From an uncultured Bacteroidales bacterium (GTDB lineage: Bacteria > Bacteroidota > Bacteroidia > Bacteroidales > P3), in NCBI GenBank assembly GCA_905234665.1, contig CAJOIV010000035.1, positions 31,370 to 72,954 of the forward strand: 41,585 nucleotides of DNA. The letters run 5' to 3'. The notes under the pieces were generated by a model. It was not told the DNA's origin. It made no database searches and saw nothing but the letters and a program-made list of their open reading frames with translations. The position numbers and the translations under genes were made by a program. The stretch's first letter is position 1; each line of letters starts with the position of its first letter. Shown one piece after another: positions 17,712 through 25,397 of the stretch.

Positions 17712-19151
17712 TTAGTTTTTGCCTTTTTGCTTCTCCTCGTGGCGTTTGAGGAAGGGGAGGATTTGGTTGGTGGGGAGCACCTTGTTCATGATGATGCGGC
17801 GGTGCTCGTCGAGGATGATCATGGTCGGGGCGCCGTGGACGTTGTAGGCCACCTGGTAGTCGATGTTGACGTTCGAGCCGCCGACGTTGACGAAGGGCAG
17901 GTGGTGGTCGCGGACGTATTTCTTCCATTTCGCCACGTCGGCCTCATAGCCCACGGCATAGACCTCGAAAATCTTGTTGCCCGCGGCCGAGAGGGAGTCG
18001 TAGAGCGTCTTGAGTGTGGCCGTCTGCTCCTGGCAGTGGTGGCAGTCGGGGTCCCAGAACCAGAGTATGACGTACTTCTGTGGGAAGCGGTGGGAGGATA
18101 TCCACTCGTCGGGATTGCTGCTTTGGTTGGTGTCGGCCATCCAGAGTTCCTGTCCCACGGCGCCGATGAGCGACTGCTCCAGCTTGGCCACCTCCTTCTG
18201 CTTATACACCAAATCGCCCCTTGTCGCCCACGGGCAGCGGCCCGAGAGGTACCATGTGCGGACGAGGTGGCACCAGACGGCGTCCCAGCCCACGTTCTTC
18301 GTCGAGCGGTAGTAGCGCGGCATGATGAAATCCAGCACATAGCGCATCATCAACGTGTCGCCGTTCATGCTTTCCAGCAGCCGGTCGGTGTAGCGCATGA
18401 TGGTGTCGGCGTCGGCATGGTAGAGCACCCCGAAGAAGTAGTAGTTCATCTTGTTGAACAGGTCGGGCGTGCGCACCAGCGAGTGGTCTTTGAGGTCGAC
18501 GCCGTCCCAGTAGTGGCTGCGGAAGTAGAGGGGCTTGTCCTCGACCTCGTCGGGCACTTCGGGGTGGCGCATCATTTCCGTCAGGCGGGCGCAGAGATAC
18601 TTGCGGTTCTGAGCCAGATAGTTCTCCTCGAAGCTCTCCATCTCCGCCCTCAGCGCCTCCATATCCTTCTCGGCCTGGGCCTTGGTGGCGGGGTCTTTCT
18701 TCATTTTCTCAATCTCGCGCGACCGGTTGTTGGCTTCGCGCAGCTTATCCTTATAGAGGAACATCGCCTTGTTGGCCTCCGAGCCTTTAATCATGTCGGT
18801 GATGACATCGTCGGAGGGGGAGAGGTGGATGGTGAAACGCTGGCTCCCGTCGATGGTGAAGTCGGTGACGGGTTTCTTGTCGCCTTGGCGGTAGAGGACG
18901 TAGATGCCTGTCTCCCACTTGCGGTTGCCCTTGAAGATGGCCACGACCTCGGCGGAGCTGCTGTTTCCGGGCACAGACTGGACGCTGTCGAGGGGCACCA
19001 GCTCGTCGCGGTAGTGGTAGCCGATATAGTACATGCCCGGTTGGTGCTTGGGCATCTCGAAGCGCATCTCGTATTTCTGTCCACGCGCCGCAGGGGCGAG
19101 GAGAACTAAGAAGTAAGAACTAAGAACTAAGAGGGAAAGTGTCTTTTTCAT
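17712..19151 (-). CDS. Exported thioredoxin-like protein (DUF5106-type)
   Basis: A 479-residue protein with a signal peptide (MKKTLSLLVLSSYFLVLLA, cleavage near ARG/Q). The N-terminal half is an alpha/beta substrate-like domain with long helices (about residues 120-180, many Lys/Glu). The C-terminal third is a thioredoxin fold with Cys370-His-His-Cys373 (DPDCHHCQ), then VNVGGSNVNIDYQVAYNVHGAPTMIILDEHRRI, giving the cis-Pro loop. This fits the DUF5106/TlpA-like proteins common in Bacteroidetes, probably acting as a periplasmic thiol oxidoreductase. The hydrophobic core of the signal peptide is encoded by a low-complexity DNA repeat (19098-19136). It sits upstream of tpiA on the same strand. 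Confidence 0.85.
   Translation of the reverse strand: MKKTLSLLVLSSYFLVLLAPAARGQKYEMRFEMPKHQPGMYYIGYHYRDELVPLDSVQSVPGNSSSAEVVAIFKGNRKWETGIYVLYRQGDKKPVTDFTIDGSQRFTIHLSPSDDVITDMIKGSEANKAMFLYKDKLREANNRSREIEKMKKDPATKAQAEKDMEALRAEMESFEENYLAQNRKYLCARLTEMMRHPEVPDEVEDKPLYFRSHYWDGVDLKDHSLVRTPDLFNKMNYYFFGVLYHADADTIMRYTDRLLESMNGDTLMMRYVLDFIMPRYYRSTKNVGWDAVWCHLVRTWYLSGRCPWATRGDLVYKQKEVAKLEQSLIGAVGQELWMADTNQSSNPDEWISSHRFPQKYVILWFWDPDCHHCQEQTATLKTLYDSLSAAGNKIFEVYAVGYEADVAKWKKYVRDHHLPFVNVGGSNVNIDYQVAYNVHGAPTMIILDEHRRIIMNKVLPTNQILPFLKRHEEKQKGKN
19098..19136. repeat. AACTAAG repeat inside a signal-peptide coding region
   Basis: Repeated AAGAACTAAG-type units (plus strand). Read on the gene strand they give the residues LLVLSSYFLVLL, the hydrophobic core of the signal peptide of the thioredoxin-like protein. 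Confidence 0.7.
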
Positions 19152-19166
19152 ATAACAATTTTCATT

Positions 19167-20390
19167 CTATACTATTAGCCGTGCCACGATGGCGAAGGCA
19201 ATGTTGTCGGTGGGGTTTATTGTGTCGAAGGGAATGATGCGGTAGGCCACGGCGATGCCCATGTCGAGGATTCCCCAGCGGAGGATGCCGTCGAAGCCCG
19301 TGGCGGGCTCCAGTAGGGGCGAACTGCGGTCGGCGACCTTGTGGAGCCAACCCCCGTGTACGCCCAAGTCGGCGATGGCGGCGTTGGCTTGCAGGAAGGG
19401 GCGTGGGTTGGAGTACAACGACTTCCAGAGAGGCTCCGGGGCGATGTATTTGACGCAGAGGTGTGCGAAGAGGTCGGAGAGGAACCTGTCGGGCGGGACG
19501 GTGAGGAAGGTGTGTTCGAAATAGTAAGGCGTGCCGCCGGTGCCGGAGACGTCGAAGCGGCGGGTTGTGGGGGCTTTCCCGGTGGCATATCCTGCCTGAG
19601 CCCATAGGTGGAGCCCCACGTCGGCGCCGAATTCGTCCACCTCGCCATAGGCGTACTGGGCGATGAGCCGGAGGTAGGGCTGGGGCTGGGAGGGGTAGGC
19701 CACGCCGGGCTGAAGCAGGAGGGTCAGGCGGTGGGTCGGGTGATAGTCCCTGTCGGTGTAGTCCACCCGCAGGGCGGCCTCGGTGTAATTGACCCACGGC
19801 TGCAGGCTGTTGTATATCATTCCGGTGCTGTCGAAGCGTTCCTGCTCGCGGCTGTAGCGGAGGCCGACGGAGGTCTCCCAGTGTGTGGCGGGTTTCCATA
19901 TCACCTTGCCTTCCAGTGCCTGGACGCGGCTGAAACGCGAGGCGAGGTAGCCCGAGTTGAGGCTTGTGGCAGTCATCCTGTAGTCCTCCAGCCTGCGGCT
20001 TGCGGCGCGTTCCAAGTCGTCCTTGAAGGCGAGGCGCAGTCGCAGGTCTTTCTTGCCGGGGTGTAGGTAGTTGCCAGGCCTCAGCTGGACGGAGGCGCCG
20101 TATTTGAAGGCGCGGTCCTGCACGCCGTAGGCACCATAGGCACTCAGGGTCCACTGCCCGAGAAACCCCCGCACGGACGTTCCTGAGAAGGATATGTTGG
20201 GCTGCACCCATGTGAGACCCGCCTCGAAGCGGGCGTGCTCGTAGAGGTTGTAGTTGAAGAGCTGCCCCATGTCGGCATACAGCGCCGATGGCGCCTGGTA
20301 ATGTGTCAGGCGGATGATCTGTGCGCCCGCCGGAAGGGCGGCCGCAAGCGTCAGCAACAGGGGCAGAAAGCGTCTCAACATATACCCCAT
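19167..20390 (-). CDS. Predicted outer-membrane beta-barrel protein
   Basis: A 407-residue protein with a signal peptide (MLRRFLPLLLTLAAALPAGAQ after an optional MGY start). The rest is built of alternating hydrophobic/polar strands with aromatic strand ends (for example GQWTLSAYGAYGVQ, VSLRY-like segments, IAVAYRIIPF) and a final strand NIAFAIVARLIV. This is typical of an outer-membrane barrel of about 16-18 strands; no specific family was matched with confidence. Two ATGs (20390 and 20381) fit the signal peptide; the second gives a cleaner charged N-terminus. It is the last gene of the minus-strand run, and the 420-nt gap upstream separates it from the divergent lpd gene. Confidence 0.65.
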   Translation of the reverse strand: MGYMLRRFLPLLLTLAAALPAGAQIIRLTHYQAPSALYADMGQLFNYNLYEHARFEAGLTWVQPNISFSGTSVRGFLGQWTLSAYGAYGVQDRAFKYGASVQLRPGNYLHPGKKDLRLRLAFKDDLERAASRRLEDYRMTATSLNSGYLASRFSRVQALEGKVIWKPATHWETSVGLRYSREQERFDSTGMIYNSLQPWVNYTEAALRVDYTDRDYHPTHRLTLLLQPGVAYPSQPQPYLRLIAQYAYGEVDEFGADVGLHLWAQAGYATGKAPTTRRFDVSGTGGTPYYFEHTFLTVPPDRFLSDLFAHLCVKYIAPEPLWKSLYSNPRPFLQANAAIADLGVHGGWLHKVADRSSPLLEPATGFDGILRWGILDMGIAVAYRIIPFDTINPTDNIAFAIVARLIV

Positions 20391-20514
20391 AACGCAGATG
20401 CCGCGACATTATTGTGTGGATTTTGTTCTTTTCCTCGTGGGTGGATTCAGCGTCGTTCCAGCCCCTCGGCGGCCCCGTGGCGGACTTTTCTCTTCTTCGT
20501 TACTTATATTATAC

Positions 20515-20592
20515 TTATATTGCAGTTATATTATAGTTATACGGATAATCATGGTATAACTATAGTATAACTATAATATAACTTCAATATAA
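20515..20592. repeat. AT-rich long inverted repeat
   Basis: The arms 20525-20541 (GTTATATTATAGTTATA) and 20566-20582 are perfect complements over 17 bp. Extending to 20515-20541 and 20566-20592 gives 27-bp arms with one mismatch, around a 24-nt loop. The loop holds another TATAACTATA unit, so arms and loop share a TATAAC/GTTATA motif. It could form a cruciform or a binding site array. It is not followed by a T-run and is not a terminator of either divergent gene. Confidence 0.75.
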
Positions 20593-20718
20593 CTGTAGGT
20601 TAAAACGGTAGGCCACGGCGAGGGTGCAACCGGGGCGCGGCGAGGGCGCTGCAGGGGCGCGGAAGGAGGGAAGAAGGGGGTGGAAAGGGGGCAAGAATGG
20701 GGTTTAAGAAAAAAAAAC

Positions 20719-20749
20719 TTGGCTATATGGGGAATAAATCGTATCTTTG
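20719..20749 (+). promoter_or_regulatory. Promoter of lpd
   Basis: TTGG at 20719-20722 and TATCTTTG at 20742-20749 with a 19-nt spacer match the Bacteroidetes primary-sigma consensus. The lpd ATG lies about 60 nt downstream after an A-rich leader. Confidence 0.75.
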
Positions 20750-20810
20750 CACATTGGAATATTGTGCTTAAAAAAAAGTAATATTATATAAATAAAAAAA
20801 TTAGAGCAAT

Positions 20811-22238
20811 ATGAACTATGATGTCATTGTCATCGGCAGCGGTCCCGGAGGCTATGTTGCCGCGGTGAAAGCCTCGCAGCTGGGCATGAAGACCGCCGTT
20901 GTGGAACGCGAAAATCTCGGGGGCATCTGCCTCAATTGGGGCTGTATCCCCACCAAAGCGCTGCTGAAGAGCGCGCAGGTGTACAACTATCTGGGACATG
21001 CCGCCGCCTACGGTGTGCAGGCCGAGGGCGCCGAAGCCAACCTGGAGGCGATGGTGGCCCGCTCGCGCGGTGTGGCCGAGACGATGAGCAAGGGCGTGCA
21101 GTTCCTGCTGAAGAAAAACAACGTCGACGTCATCATGGGCACGGGCCGCGTGATGTCCGGACACAAGGTGGCCGTCACCGACGCCGAGGGCAACACCACG
21201 GAATATGAGGCCGGCCATATCATCATCGCCACGGGCGCCCGCAGCAAAGTCATGCCCGCCATGCCGCAGGACGGCAAGCACATCATTGGCTACCGCGAGG
21301 CCATGACGCTGCCCTTCAAGCCGAAGAGCATGGTGGTGTGCGGCAGCGGCGCCATCGGCAGCGAGTTCGCCTTCTTCTATCAGAGCATCGGCGTCCAGGT
21401 GACGCTGGTCGAGTTCATGCCCCAGATTCTCCCCAACGAGGACGAGGACACCGCCTCACAAATCAGCCGCAGCTTCCGCAAGATGGGCATGAAGGTGATG
21501 GTGCAATCGAGTGTCGAGAAGGTCGACATCGAGGGCGACCAGGCTATGCCTGGAGATAATCAGGCTGGCGCGGTCTGCCACGTGACCATCAAGGACATGA
21601 AACGCGGCACCGAGAGCGTGGTGGACTGCGACGTGGTGCTGAGCGCCGTGGGCGTGGTGACCAACCTCGAGAACCTCGGCCTCGAAGAGACCGGCATCGC
21701 CTTCGAGCGCGGCAAAATCACCGTCGACGACTACTACCAGACCAATGTGCCGGGCTACTATGCCATCGGCGACGTGGTCCACGGCCCCGCCCTGGCCCAT
21801 GTGGCCAGCGCCGAGGCCATCTGCTGCGTCGAGCACTTGGCGGGTCATGAGGCCAAGAAGGTCAACTACAACAACATCCCCGGATGCACCTACACCACCC
21901 CGGAGGTGGCCAGCGTCGGCCTCACCGAGAAGAAAGCCCTCGAGGCTGGCAAGGAAATCCTTGTGGGCAAGTTCTTCTTCAAAGCCAGCGGCAAGGCCAC
22001 CGCGGCGGGCAACACCGACGGCTTCATCAAGATGATTGTCGACAAGAACACCGACGAAATCGTCGGCTGCCACATGTGCGGCGACAATGTGACCGAGATG
22101 ATTGCCTCCATCGTCGTGGCCCGCGAGAACGGCGTCACCGCCAAGCAGTTGGCCGGTGCCGTCCATCCGCACCCGACGATGAGCGAGGCCGTGATGGAGG
22201 CCGTCGAGGCCGCCTACGGAAAAGCCATCCACGGGTAA
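20811..22238 (+). CDS. lpdA: Dihydrolipoyl dehydrogenase
   Basis: FAD-dependent E3 component that reoxidises lipoamide in 2-oxoacid dehydrogenase complexes or the glycine cleavage system. The 475-residue protein has the FAD motif GSGPGGYVAA, the redox cysteines Cys40 and Cys45 (GGICLNWGCIPTKAL), the NAD-binding GSGAIGSEFAFFYQ, the second FAD motif YAIGDVVHG and the C-terminal catalytic HPHPTMSE. The family length is about 450-475. The segment around 21538-21575 (DQAMPGDNQAGAV) is a small insertion containing the palindrome CAGGC-TAT-GCCTG. No E1/E2 genes are adjacent in this window, so its complex is unknown. Confidence 0.95.
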   Translation: MNYDVIVIGSGPGGYVAAVKASQLGMKTAVVERENLGGICLNWGCIPTKALLKSAQVYNYLGHAAAYGVQAEGAEANLEAMVARSRGVAETMSKGVQFLLKKNNVDVIMGTGRVMSGHKVAVTDAEGNTTEYEAGHIIIATGARSKVMPAMPQDGKHIIGYREAMTLPFKPKSMVVCGSGAIGSEFAFFYQSIGVQVTLVEFMPQILPNEDEDTASQISRSFRKMGMKVMVQSSVEKVDIEGDQAMPGDNQAGAVCHVTIKDMKRGTESVVDCDVVLSAVGVVTNLENLGLEETGIAFERGKITVDDYYQTNVPGYYAIGDVVHGPALAHVASAEAICCVEHLAGHEAKKVNYNNIPGCTYTTPEVASVGLTEKKALEAGKEILVGKFFFKASGKATAAGNTDGFIKMIVDKNTDEIVGCHMCGDNVTEMIASIVVARENGVTAKQLAGAVHPHPTMSEAVMEAVEAAYGKAIHG

Positions 22239-22350
22239 TAGACAATGTGATAATGTGACAATGTGATAATGTGTAAGTAGGGCGGAAGCCGCTCCCACAT
22301 CAACACATTCAAACATTATTCACACATTTACACATTCAAACATTCAAACT
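22239..22350. repeat. CAATGTGATAATG and CACATTCAAACATT repeats before the 372-aa gene
   Basis: Two blocks of low-complexity repeats: 22242-22273 (CAATGTGATAATGTGA units) and 22297-22350 (CACATTCAAACATT units). They flank GGGCGGAAGCCGCTCCC (22279-22295), a short hairpin that might be the lpd terminator. The second block is in the same family as the repeats at 7169 and 25360. Confidence 0.65.
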
Positions 22351-22358
22351 AAATAGTT

Positions 22359-23477
22359 ATGCCAATATTACCAAAGAAATATGTGACGGTGTCGAAGGGG
22401 TTCGGCGTTTGGGTGTCGAACTATTACTATCCCAATGCCTTCGGCGTGCGCGGCCGCTATACCGCAACCTACAAGCTGGGACAATATTACGAGCAGGGGA
22501 CTCCGGGCACGGGTTTCTTTGCCAGGTCGACTTCGAGCCACAGCTACCGCGAGTACCTCAAAATTTTGAATAGGCAGCAGAAAGGAACTTGGTGGAAGAT
22601 GGTGACGGGAAGGCAGTTCTCGTTTACCCGCGAGAAAAAGCGTGCCGAGAGAGCCTTGGCCGCGGCCGACAGCGAGACCAAGCAGCGTATCCTCGAGTCC
22701 TACATCAATGTGCTCGACTTGGCCGCAGAGGCCGAGAATCTGGAGCGGATGATCAGAGCCGTCAAGAACCAGAAGCGCTATGGCCGCCTGGGACGTTACC
22801 AGACGGGCTTGCTGACCTCCTACAAATCACGCCTGGCACGTCTCGCCCACGATGTGCGGTTCATCCAGATCACGGTGCAGGACGAGTGCGGCGAGGAAAA
22901 ATTCAGCCAGTTCGCCGAGGTCGCCGAGGCATTCGCAAAAGCTGCATCGAGCCACAGAATCTGGCACATGGACGAGAGTCACGGTGGCGTGGCTGCCCAC
23001 CTGGTGTTCTTCGAGATGGGAATCTTCGACTTTATCCAGTCGGCGATGATGACCCCCATGATGCGCGACAGCCAGGGAGTCAACTATTTCCTCTATCCCG
23101 ATTACCTCGTGGCGGCGCGCAGTTCCGTCGATTTCGACATCCATCCCCTGCAGTCGACGCCCTTCATCTTCAGGGAAATCCCCTACGACCAGGTCCTGGA
23201 GGCCATGAGTCCGAGCGAGTTTTCGGCCTACCAGTCCCGCCACCGCCACAAGCACCACCCCGCCGTCAACGACCCCGACGGCAACCTGCTGAATCCCGCC
23301 AACGGCCGCATGGCCGAAGAAGCGGCCACGGAGAAGGTCAGGATGCGTGTGGTGGGCGAACTCTACATGCCCACGCTGAAGCAGCGCTTCTGCTCGCAGG
23401 ACATTGCCGCCATGCGTGAGTTCGTGCAGAAGCTGAATGACTATAGGGGGGGGGGCTTAGAGATTGATAGTGAGTAG
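22359..23477 (+). CDS. Conserved-looking protein of unknown function
   Basis: A 372-residue soluble protein with no signal peptide and no membrane segment. I do not recognise a family. Visible features are a Tyr/Gly-rich N-terminus (YYPNAFGVRGRYTATYKLGQYYEQG), a long helical, Lys/Arg-rich segment (about residues 85-165), an HRIWHMDESHGGVAAHL segment, and RHRHKHHPAV near residue 310. The 3' end passes through ten consecutive G residues (23446-23455), so the last residues (RGGGLEIDSE) depend on run length. It sits directly upstream of the M23 peptidase gene. A cell-envelope role is only a guess from this neighbour. Confidence 0.6.
   Translation: MPILPKKYVTVSKGFGVWVSNYYYPNAFGVRGRYTATYKLGQYYEQGTPGTGFFARSTSSHSYREYLKILNRQQKGTWWKMVTGRQFSFTREKKRAERALAAADSETKQRILESYINVLDLAAEAENLERMIRAVKNQKRYGRLGRYQTGLLTSYKSRLARLAHDVRFIQITVQDECGEEKFSQFAEVAEAFAKAASSHRIWHMDESHGGVAAHLVFFEMGIFDFIQSAMMTPMMRDSQGVNYFLYPDYLVAARSSVDFDIHPLQSTPFIFREIPYDQVLEAMSPSEFSAYQSRHRHKHHPAVNDPDGNLLNPANGRMAEEAATEKVRMRVVGELYMPTLKQRFCSQDIAAMREFVQKLNDYRGGGLEIDSE
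23446..23455. repeat. Ten-G homopolymer near a gene end
   Basis: A run of ten G in the last codons of the 372-aa gene. A change of one base would change only the final few residues: nine G gives an immediate TAG, eleven gives a TGA a few codons on. Confidence 0.75.
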
Positions 23478-23500
23478 TTTATAGTTGATGATTTAGAGTT
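23466..23500. repeat. Low-complexity AGTTTATAG-like repeat before the M23 gene
   Basis: Degenerate units of the GATAGTGAGTAGTTTATAGTTGATG type run from the previous gene end to within 8 nt of the M23 start. Another member of the leader-repeat class. Confidence 0.5.
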
Positions 23501-23507
23501 GCCCAGA

Positions 23508-24470
23508 ATGAAGTTCATATACAGGTACAACCCCCACACGCTCTCGTACGAGAAAGTGAGCGTGACGCTGAAGGAGCGCCTGAAAAAGGTCTCGTTCACG
23601 GTGTTGTTTGCCGTGGTGACGGGCGTTTTGATGACGGTGCTCTTTGTGACCGTCATCGACTCGCCGAAGGAGGCGGCTCTGAAACGCGAGATTGCCCAGT
23701 ACCGCCGCGAGTTGCGGACCCTGGAGAGCCGGGTGGAACGCGACGGCCAGGTGCTGGAGGACCTTGAAAGCAGGGACAGCGCGGTGTACAGGACCATATT
23801 CGGCGCCGCCCCCCTGCGTCCCGAGGCGCGACGGCCCGAGCCCCATTCCTTCGACCACCTGGAGGGCTACGACTGCAAGGGCGAAATCCAGCGGGTGACC
23901 CTGAAGGTGGACTCGCTGTCGCAGCGCCTCTATGCCCAGTCGCTCTCCATCGACGAGGTCTTCAAGATGGCCGGCAGCAAGCAGCAGCGCATGGCGGCGA
24001 TGCCCGCCATCATGCCCATCAGGAAGAACGATTGCAACATCGTGTCGGGCTTCGGCATGCGCTATCATCCCATCCTGCACCACCGCCGCATGCACACAGG
24101 CATCGACTTGACGGCCCAGCAAGGGACTCCGGTCTATGCCACGGCCGACGGGGTGGTGACGATAGCAGGCCGTGGCGACGGGACCAGCGGCTACGGCATC
24201 TGTGTGGTGGTGAACCACGGCTATGGCTACCAGACGCTCTATGGCCACCTGTCGAAAACAACCGTCCGGGTGGGGCACAGAGTGAAAAGGGGCGAGATGG
24301 TCGGCACTGTCGGCCACACGGGCCTGGCCCAGGGCAACCACCTCCACTACGAGGTGATTCAGAACGGCAACAAGGTGAACCCTGTCTACTTCTTCTTCAA
24401 CGACCTCAGCCCCGCCGAGTATGAGGAGGTGGTCGAGGCCGCCAACAGAGAAGGACAATGCTTGAGCTAA
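23508..24470 (+). CDS. M23 family zinc metallopeptidase (peptidoglycan hydrolase)
   Basis: A 320-residue inner-membrane-anchored protein. It starts MKFIYRYNPHTLSYEKV, has one membrane helix near residues 30-50 (FTVLFAVVTGVLMTVLFVTV) and a coiled coil (about 55-85). The C-terminal peptidase domain has His196 and Asp200 (HTGID) and His278/His280 (HLHYE), the usual M23 (LytM) zinc ligands. It is likely a periplasmic peptidoglycan endopeptidase. The ATG at 23508 is preferred over the TTG at 23499, which would add only three residues. It is cotranscribed in order with the upstream 372-aa gene, and ispH follows. Confidence 0.9.
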   Translation: MKFIYRYNPHTLSYEKVSVTLKERLKKVSFTVLFAVVTGVLMTVLFVTVIDSPKEAALKREIAQYRRELRTLESRVERDGQVLEDLESRDSAVYRTIFGAAPLRPEARRPEPHSFDHLEGYDCKGEIQRVTLKVDSLSQRLYAQSLSIDEVFKMAGSKQQRMAAMPAIMPIRKNDCNIVSGFGMRYHPILHHRRMHTGIDLTAQQGTPVYATADGVVTIAGRGDGTSGYGICVVVNHGYGYQTLYGHLSKTTVRVGHRVKRGEMVGTVGHTGLAQGNHLHYEVIQNGNKVNPVYFFFNDLSPAEYEEVVEAANREGQCLS

Positions 24471-24505
24471 GAATTAGGAATTTGGAATTTGGAATTAGGA
24501 ATTGA
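24471..24505. repeat. GAATT-rich leader repeat containing the ispH start
   Basis: Repeated GAATTTGGAATTAGGAATT units. The ispH initiator TTG (24502-24504) lies within the last unit. Confidence 0.7.
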
Positions 24506-25371
24506 GAATACTGATTGATGATAATGCGGGTTTTTGCTTCGGGGTGGTACGGGCCATCGACACCGCCGAGAAGCATCTGGAGCAGGAGGGGACACTCTGC
24601 TGCCTGGGCGACATTGTGCACAACAACGCCGAGGTGCAGCGCCTCAAGGAGAAAGGTCTCCGCGTCATCGACAGCCTCGACATAATACACACTCCTGAGG
24701 CCAAGGTGCTCATTAGGGCCCACGGCGAACCGCCTTTGACCTACGCCCGCGCCAAGGAACTCGGCATCACGCTTATCGACGCCACCTGTCCCATCGTCCT
24801 GGCCCTCCAGCAGAAAATCAAGAAGGGCTATGAAGAGATGCAGTCGACAACCCCCAAAGGGCAGGTGGTGATATTCGGGAAACCCGGTCACGCCGAGGTT
24901 ATTGGCCTCTGCGGACAGACGGCGGGCACCGCCGTCGTGGTGAGCCACCCCGACGATCTGGAGGCCGTCGACTTCACCCGCCCGATTCGTCTCTACTCGC
25001 AGACAACCAAGAATAAAGAGGAATACCGCCGCCTGATTGAGAACATCAAGGCGCGGATGGCTTGCAGCAACGAGTGCCCCGACTTCATCGCCTACGACAC
25101 CATCTGCAACCAGGTGGCCAACCGGGCCACGCAGCTCGAGGCCTTCGCCCGGAGCGTCGACGCCGTGGTCTTCGTGAGCGGCAAGGGCAGCTCCAACGGC
25201 CACTACCTCTACGAATACTGCAAAAGCGTGCAGCCGCACACCACCATGATTACCGACGTGCAGGAACTGGAGGGCATCGACCTCAAGGGCGTGCAGACCG
25301 TCGGCATCACCGGCGCCACCAGCACCCCCCGCTGGCTCATGGAAGCCGTCGCCCACGCACTCACACATTAA
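24502..25371 (+). CDS. ispH: IspH: HMBPP reductase (LytB)
   Basis: Last enzyme of the MEP pathway, which reduces HMBPP to IPP and DMAPP with a [4Fe-4S] cluster. The 289-residue protein has the three cluster cysteines in GFCFG, DATCP and DTICNQ, plus the HGEPP and GKGSSNGHYL motifs. No ATG exists in frame before GFCFG; an in-frame TAG lies at 24496-24498, so initiation must be at the TTG at 24502 or an even weaker codon. That TTG is part of a low-complexity repeat. The last residues (VAHALTH) and the stop lie at the edge of the next repeat. The pathway partner ispG is at 6042. Confidence 0.93.
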   Translation: MRILIDDNAGFCFGVVRAIDTAEKHLEQEGTLCCLGDIVHNNAEVQRLKEKGLRVIDSLDIIHTPEAKVLIRAHGEPPLTYARAKELGITLIDATCPIVLALQQKIKKGYEEMQSTTPKGQVVIFGKPGHAEVIGLCGQTAGTAVVVSHPDDLEAVDFTRPIRLYSQTTKNKEEYRRLIENIKARMACSNECPDFIAYDTICNQVANRATQLEAFARSVDAVVFVSGKGSSNGHYLYEYCKSVQPHTTMITDVQELEGIDLKGVQTVGITGATSTPRWLMEAVAHALTH

Positions 25372-25397
25372 CACATTCACACACTCACACATTCCCC
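25360..25397. repeat. CACATT-type repeat, ispH 3' end to recF start
   Basis: CACATT/CACTCACACATT units span the ispH stop and run up to the recF ATG at 25398. Confidence 0.65.

Larger units (their letters stand above)
20391..20810. other. Divergent intergenic region between the barrel gene and lpd
   Basis: A 420-nt gap without a gene. It contains an AT-rich inverted repeat (20515-20592), a GC-rich purine-biased stretch from about 20625 to 20715 that I cannot explain, the lpd promoter (20719-20749), and an A-rich segment running to the lpd start. No reading frame in it has coding signs. Confidence 0.6.

Noticed and set aside
20515..20592. AT-rich inverted repeat considered as a terminator
   Set aside because: It lies between divergent genes, so no transcript needs to end there, and it has no GC stem or T-run.
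22239..22350. Low-complexity repeats considered as a CRISPR array
   Set aside because: Units are short and degenerate, with no unique spacers of constant length and no cas genes.
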